In this document: positions 59,874-64,000 of the stretch, piece by piece
Layout of the letters: the number at the start of each line of letters is the position of its first letter
Numbering within the stretch: position 1 is the stretch's first letter
Origin: TMED78 sp036337035
GTDB lineage: Bacteria > Pseudomonadota > Gammaproteobacteria > Steroidobacterales > Rariloculaceae
NCBI GenBank assembly: GCA_036337035.1
Contig: JAYZFC010000002.1
Span: 255,186-319,185, forward strand
DNA: 64,000 nucleotides
Reading direction: 5' to 3'
Made by a program: the position numbers and the translations under genes
Notes under the pieces: generated by a model
Told to the model about the DNA's origin: nothing
The model's input: the letters and a program-made list of their open reading frames with translations, nothing else
Databases searched by the model: none

Positions 59874-60632
59874 ACTAGCTAGAATTAATCTATATATAGC
59901 AAAAAATAACATACTAATTCTCTCTATAAATCTAAGGAAGAAGTGAATTACTATATATGCTGTTAGGCCAGATATTGCTCCACTCAAAAAGAACATATTC
60001 CAAGGTACAGATACTCCTTGAGAGGAAATATTAATTAATTGCCAGACAACAGCCATTCCAATAGCAGGTATAGATAGCAAGAAAGAAAATTTTACTGCAT
60101 TGGCTCTATTCATGCCAAAAATTAAAGCAAATGCTATTGTTATTCCAGATCTTGAGGTTCCAGGAATAAGTGCTATTGCTTGCCCTAGCCCTATTAATAA
60201 AGCAATCTTCCATGAAATATTCAAACCATTTACATTCCTCTTTCCAAAGCAATCTGATAACCACAAAATTAAACCAAAGAAAGCTGTGCTTGAAGCTATT
60301 AAGAGAGGAAATCTAAGATTATTCTCTATGATATTGCCAAACAAGAGTCCAGCTAACCCTAATGGAATAGAGGAAATAATAATATTTATCAATATTTTTT
60401 TATCTTGATTATTATTATTAAAAAACCCAAAAAACATAGAATATAACTCTCTATTAAAATAAACTAATACCGCAATTAATGAGCCTAAATGAACTGCAAT
60501 ATCAAAAATTAACCCTTGATCTTTCCACCCAAAAATAGCTGGAAATATAATTAAGTGTCCAGAACTTGATATAGGAAGAAATTCAACAATTCCTTGAAGA
60601 AAAGAAAGAAAGAAAACCTGAAAAATATCCAT
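59850..60632 (-). CDS. uppP: UppP (BacA), undecaprenyl-diphosphate phosphatase
   Basis: Polytopic membrane enzyme that regenerates undecaprenyl phosphate for cell-wall and LPS lipid carriers. I start at ATG 60632 (260 aa) where the family begins (MDIFQVFFLSFLQGIVEFLP). The motifs are EFLPISSSGHLIIFP with the catalytic Glu-rich/SSSGH element, and PGTSRSGITIAFALIFGMNR. A longer frame from 60692 would add residues overlapping the upstream methyltransferase. The 3' end overlaps cca. It lies 16 bp after the MidA-like gene. Confidence 0.95.
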   Translation of the reverse strand: MDIFQVFFLSFLQGIVEFLPISSSGHLIIFPAIFGWKDQGLIFDIAVHLGSLIAVLVYFNRELYSMFFGFFNNNNQDKKILINIIISSIPLGLAGLLFGNIIENNLRFPLLIASSTAFFGLILWLSDCFGKRNVNGLNISWKIALLIGLGQAIALIPGTSRSGITIAFALIFGMNRANAVKFSFLLSIPAIGMAVVWQLINISSQGVSVPWNMFFLSGAISGLTAYIVIHFFLRFIERISMLFFAIYRLILASLIFFIFI

Positions 60633-60648
60633 AATAAAAATCTTATAA

Positions 60649-61800
60649 TTACAATCTGCTGATAAATGACCTACCTGCAAGTATAGAATCATTAATATTT
60701 TTTGTAAGCAACATTAATTTAAAATACTCTCCCATTTCTCCTGGAAGAATCATTTTTTTTATGGCTTGAAAGTCTAATAAATTATCTACAGAATGAGGTT
60801 TATCATCTAGTGAATCTTTTATTATCTTCTCAAGAATAAATTGGCCTTGAGTTGTGTATCCGCTTAAATTTAAACCTAATGTTCTTGCTGTATCTGCACA
60901 GGAAGAAAAATTTACCCAACAACTAATATCTTGAAGCCCGAGAAAAGAAAATGGGTCATAGCTTTTATTATGACGATAATGGCAAACTAAAGTTCCATCT
61001 TTTCTTGCCTTATCATAATAATCTTTTTCATTTAGGCCATAATCTATAATTAATATAGCACCTTTATCTATATTGCTGCTTACACTATTTATCCAAGCAG
61101 GAATATTATAGGAGAATTCTGAAACATAATTCTCAGGTAATGAGTATCCTAAGTTATCTTCTAATTTATCTATATTAGATGATAGATTCGGATCTTCATC
61201 GCCTTCTTCCCAAGAAAATTTTTCTTTAACTAAAGAGACTCCATAAGGTAAAACTTTTTTACCTTTTTTTATAAAGCGATGAACAGGCATAGCATCTAAA
61301 ACCTCGTTAGCTAATACAACTGCATTAAAAGGCTTACTTGGTAATCTATCTAACCAATTGATTTTTTTTTTGTACTTTTCTAGATTTACCTTCTGCCTAT
61401 TTCTAAGATCTATGCTTGTTTCAAGAATTTTATACTTTATATTTAAAGATGAATTTTCTAACATATAATCTAAAATATCTTTAGCAAGAACTCCGCTACC
61501 AGCTCCAAATTCTAAAATTTGAGGATTTGAAATCTGAGATAATATTGGTAATATTTGCTTAGAAATTGCTTTAGCAAAAATAGGTGATATTTCTGGCGCT
61601 GTAATAAAATCCCCTTTAACGCCAAATTTTTCAATGCCATTATTATAATAACCAAATAAAGGATGGTATAAGACACAATTCATATAATCATTAAATGATA
61701 ACCAACCCCCAGACTTATCAATCTTATTTCTGAGTATATCTTGAAGTGCGCTAGTTATATTTTTTGCATCTTCATATTGGTGAGGAAACATATCAGTCAT
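60649..61800 (-). CDS. MidA/NDUFAF7-family SAM-dependent methyltransferase
   Basis: Member of the DUF185/COG1565 methyltransferase family; human NDUFAF7 methylates an arginine of complex I subunit NDUFS2. The 383-aa protein has the diagnostic YHPLFGYYNNGIEKFGVKGD with FITAPEISPIFAKAISKQIL, SAM motif ILEFGAGSGVLAKDIL, and VVLANEVLDAMPVHRF, then IIDYGLNEKDYY. The bacterial substrate is not established. An NDUFA9-like gene lies 2 kb to the left, but nuo genes are not in the window. Start ATG 61800 or 61791. Confidence 0.9.
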   Translation of the reverse strand: MTDMFPHQYEDAKNITSALQDILRNKIDKSGGWLSFNDYMNCVLYHPLFGYYNNGIEKFGVKGDFITAPEISPIFAKAISKQILPILSQISNPQILEFGAGSGVLAKDILDYMLENSSLNIKYKILETSIDLRNRQKVNLEKYKKKINWLDRLPSKPFNAVVLANEVLDAMPVHRFIKKGKKVLPYGVSLVKEKFSWEEGDEDPNLSSNIDKLEDNLGYSLPENYVSEFSYNIPAWINSVSSNIDKGAILIIDYGLNEKDYYDKARKDGTLVCHYRHNKSYDPFSFLGLQDISCWVNFSSCADTARTLGLNLSGYTTQGQFILEKIIKDSLDDKPHSVDNLLDFQAIKKMILPGEMGEYFKLMLLTKNINDSILAGRSFISRL

Positions 61801-61884
61801 TTAATCTATATCAATATTTATAACACTTCTGAAAATCAAACCTTATAATATAGTAAATACTATAAATAAAAAATGAAGGGTTAT

Positions 61885-62637
61885 ATGAAAAGAAAGTCAC
61901 TTAAAGGCTGTTGGTCTCTTATTACTGGAGGAAGTAAAAGGATTGGCGAAGATATATCTCGTGGACTCCATCACGAGGGTTCTAATGTCATAATCCACTA
62001 TATGAGCTCTAAAAAGAGCGCTGAAGACCTCGTAGATTCTCTAAATAACATAAGACCCGAGTCTGCTATATGTATTCAAGCAAATCTAAAAAAAAATAAA
62101 GATATTAATTTGCTCATAGAAGAGGCTATCGGTAAGACTGGTCGTTTAGATGTACTTATCAATAATGCATCAAGCTTTTACCCAACGCCGTTAGAAACAA
62201 TTAATGAAGAACAATGGGAGGATTTAATATCGACTAATCTAAAAGCTCCTCTATTTTTATCTAAAGCTGCGCTCCCTTATTTAAACAAAAATGAAGGAGT
62301 GATCATCAATATTGTTGATATCCACTCAAATAGACCTTTAAAAAATCACCCAATTTATGGGCCAGCAAAAGCAGGCTTAGCTATGCTGACAAGGTCATTA
62401 GCTAAAGACCTCGCGCCAAAAATAAGAGTTAATGGCGTCTCACCAGGAGCAATTCTATGGCCCCAAACAGATGATCTATCAGAAAAAATAAAAGATAAAA
62501 TCATAAAACAAACTGCACTTAGAAAAGCTGGTAACCCGTCTGACATTACCTCCGCTGTAATTTTTTTAGTTAAGGACTCACCATATATAACTGGTCAAAT
62601 AATTGCAGTTGATGGAGGGAGAAGTATTGGCTGGTAA
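61885..62637 (+). CDS. FolM-like pteridine reductase (short-chain dehydrogenase)
   Basis: Short-chain dehydrogenase of the pteridine/dihydromonapterin reductase group. I take ATG 61885, preceded by GAAGGG, giving 250 aa. The TGGSKRIGEDIS motif has Arg/Lys in the cofactor loop (NADPH type), then NNASSFYPTPLE, with catalytic Tyr and Lys in YGPAKAG and the ending GQIIAVDGGRSIGW. The lone gene faces folB, and folB makes the pterin side of folate, so a folate role is likely. Exact substrate (dihydrofolate or dihydromonapterin) cannot be read from sequence. Confidence 0.85.
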   Translation: MKRKSLKGCWSLITGGSKRIGEDISRGLHHEGSNVIIHYMSSKKSAEDLVDSLNNIRPESAICIQANLKKNKDINLLIEEAIGKTGRLDVLINNASSFYPTPLETINEEQWEDLISTNLKAPLFLSKAALPYLNKNEGVIINIVDIHSNRPLKNHPIYGPAKAGLAMLTRSLAKDLAPKIRVNGVSPGAILWPQTDDLSEKIKDKIIKQTALRKAGNPSDITSAVIFLVKDSPYITGQIIAVDGGRSIGW

Positions 62638-62650
62638 AATCTATTAAATA

Positions 62651-63010
62651 TTATTTTTCTTGAGTCCTCTCAATAGTAACTCCTACAAACGATACATCTT
62701 TGACTGCCTTTATTTTTGTAACTGTAACTTTTACCCATTTAGACAAAAATTCATCTAAAATTATTTCACATATAGCCTCAGCAAGTGTCTCAACTAACTG
62801 AAAACTAGAATTACTTGTAAAATCTATAATCCTTTCAGCAACCTTTTGATAATTTATTGTTGCGTCAATTGTGTCTTTAAGAGATGCAGATTTTGCATCT
62901 ACTGAGATTTCTATATCTAATATAATTTTTTGCTTAGTCTTTTTTTCACTTTCCCATATACCTATAATAGTTTCGACTTCTAAGGATTTAATAAAAACTT
63001 TATCCATCAT
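62651..63010 (-). CDS. folB: Dihydroneopterin aldolase
   Basis: Folate enzyme cleaving 7,8-dihydroneopterin to 6-hydroxymethyl-dihydropterin and glycolaldehyde. The 119-aa protein has DKVFIKSLEVETIIGIWESE, the INYQKVAERIIDF segment, the active-site Glu in QLVETLAEAICEIIL, and the Lys region KVTVTKIKAV. Two adjacent ATGs (63010, 63007) overlap the tsaD end by 8 to 11 bp, so it follows tsaD in one transcript. It faces the FolM-like gene across 13 bp. Confidence 0.94.
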   Translation of the reverse strand: MMDKVFIKSLEVETIIGIWESEKKTKQKIILDIEISVDAKSASLKDTIDATINYQKVAERIIDFTSNSSFQLVETLAEAICEIILDEFLSKWVKVTVTKIKAVKDVSFVGVTIERTQEK

Positions 63011-64000
63011 TAATCTCTTTAAAATTTTTCTCTAACTCATCTATCTTCCATCTAGGTCTAATTAAAATAGGTCCAGATGCTTTTTTGCGTTGAGCATATC
63101 GACAATACCCTACATAAGCTACCATAGCACCATTATCAGTACAAAAATCAAATCTTGGATAAAAAACTTTTTTATCTATATCTTGACATGCTAGCTTTAG
63201 CTTTAATCTTAATTTCTTATTAGCACCTACACCACCAGCTATAATCACTCTACTACAATCCCTCTCTTTTAAAGCATATAGACATTTTGAAACTAAAGTA
63301 TCAACAACGGCTTCTTCAAATGAAGCAGCTATATCTGAACGAATAGCCTCTATTCCCTGATCATTCTTGTTTTCAAGCTCCTTTTGAATCATCAATCTAA
63401 CAGCAGTTTTTAAACCACTAAAACTAAAATTATATCCTTTATTTTTTAGAGGTCTTGGAAAATTATATTTCTTAGGGTCACCATTTAGAGCTATTTTCTG
63501 AATACTCGGACCTCCTGGTTGAGGCAGTAATAATAGACGAGCTACTTTATCAAAAGCCTCCCCCGCTGCATCATCTAGTGATGATCCTAATATCTTATAC
63601 TTTCCAAGCCCTGACACTTCAACCATCAAAGTATGTCCACCAGAAACTAACAAAGCTAAAAATGGAAATTCTGGAGCATTCTTTTCTAGCATTGGCGAAA
63701 GGAGGTGTGCTTCCATATGATGAACTGGTATCACTGGTATATTTGATCCAAATGATAGCGCATGGGCCACCGTTCCACCAACCATAAGCGAGCCAATAAG
63801 ACCAGGGCCCGCTGTATAAGCTATAGCTGACAAATCACCAAGAGAGATATCATTGCTTGATAGTGTCCTTTTTATCATTGGTAAAAGAACAGCAATATGA
63901 TCCCTAGAAGCTAATTCTGGAACTATCCCCCCAAAAGGCTCATGTGTTTTAGTTTGGCTATAAATTGAATTAGCAAGCAAGCCTTTTTCTGAATCAAAAA
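63000..64000 (-). CDS. tsaD: TsaD, tRNA t6A modification ATPase (5' end outside window)
   Basis: Catalyses threonylcarbamoyl transfer to A37 of ANN-decoding tRNAs with TsaB, TsaC and TsaE. The frame is open to the window edge: at 63998-63981 it reads FDSEKG before LLANSIYSQ, matching the YD-EKGLLAN part of TsaD. The first about 20 residues (MRVLGIETSCDET-like) are therefore outside. Visible motifs are HMEAHLLSPML (metal His), LVSGGHTLMVEV, GEAFDKVARLLLLPQPGGP, and IAGGVGANKKLR. The FCTDNGAMVAY motif is near the C-terminus. folB follows and overlaps its end. Confidence 0.97.
   Translation of the reverse strand, partial: FDSEKGLLANSIYSQTKTHEPFGGIVPELASRDHIAVLLPMIKRTLSSNDISLGDLSAIAYTAGPGLIGSLMVGGTVAHALSFGSNIPVIPVHHMEAHLLSPMLEKNAPEFPFLALLVSGGHTLMVEVSGLGKYKILGSSLDDAAGEAFDKVARLLLLPQPGGPSIQKIALNGDPKKYNFPRPLKNKGYNFSFSGLKTAVRLMIQKELENKNDQGIEAIRSDIAASFEEAVVDTLVSKCLYALKERDCSRVIIAGGVGANKKLRLKLKLACQDIDKKVFYPRFDFCTDNGAMVAYVGYCRYAQRKKASGPILIRPRWKIDELEKNFKEINDG

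Overview
The window is a strongly AT-rich, very gene-dense stretch of a gammaproteobacterial chromosome. The gammaproteobacterial assignment rests on gene content and order: BamD, ZapD, LpoA/LppC, SspA, HspQ, IbaG and LptC/A/B; a dcw cluster headed by mraZ; RNase P RNA between mraZ and rsmI; and the series rsmI-lpoA-sspA-petC-petB-petA followed by murA-ibaG and lptC-lptA-lptB-rpoN, much as in Pseudomonas relatives. The low GC, short intergenic gaps, 1- to 4-base gene overlaps and shortened proteins suggest a streamlined, probably free-living marine lineage (SAR86-like or similar). That last step is inference and cannot be proved from this window. I see no mobile element, phage, CRISPR array, tRNA or rRNA.

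Layout. 1-4.5 kb: bamD (+) facing the sucC-sucD-nadE operon (-). 4.5-7.8 kb: pilD-coaE (+), a Coq4-like protein (-), zapD (+), mutT (-). 7.8-12 kb: secA (-), a short dciA (+), lpxC (-). 12-28.5 kb: one leftward division and wall cluster, in transcription order mraZ-rsmH-ftsL-ftsI-murE-murF-mraY-murD-ftsW-murG-murC-murB-ftsQ-ftsA-ftsZ, with no ddl. 28.5-31.9 kb: a MraZ-type operator and promoter, rnpB, rsmI (-), a shortened lpoA (+), sspA (-). 31.9-36 kb: cytochrome bc1 (petA-petB-petC), murA and ibaG (-). 36.1-39.4 kb: lptC-lptA-lptB-rpoN (+). 39.4-44.2 kb: mpl-hspQ-tkt-gap (-). 44.3-46 kb: rnd (+) and adk (-). 46-51.5 kb: a PPi-dependent phosphofructokinase, a proton-pumping pyrophosphatase, a Pcm-like methyltransferase and tolC (+). 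51.5-55.8 kb: the two-gene B12-dependent ribonucleotide reductase nrdJa-nrdJb and hldE (-). 56.3-59.9 kb: degQ-like protease, an NDUFA9-like dehydrogenase and cca (+). 59.9-64 kb: a MidA-type methyltransferase with uppP (-), folM-like (+), folB and an incomplete tsaD (-).

How the genes work together. Most of the window builds the envelope: peptidoglycan precursors (murA-G, mraY, mpl, uppP), the divisome (ftsA/I/L/Q/W/Z, zapD), lipid A and LPS (lpxC, hldE, lptABC), protein export and outer-membrane assembly (secA, bamD, degQ, lpoA). Energy metabolism is represented by succinyl-CoA synthetase, the bc1 complex, and a pyrophosphate-based glycolytic pair in which HppA and Pfp can share PPi.

The observation I rate highest is a segment of about 45 residues inside SecA that closely resembles the N-terminal domain of translation initiation factor IF3. 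Also worth attention are a Coq4-like protein with an exact HDxxHx11E metal motif, a four-repeat MraZ operator, a perfect NrdR palindrome with a weaker partner 32 bp away upstream of nrdJa, tandem DnaA-box-like sites in the same gap, an LpoA without its TPR domain, and systematic 3' overlaps at convergent gene pairs.
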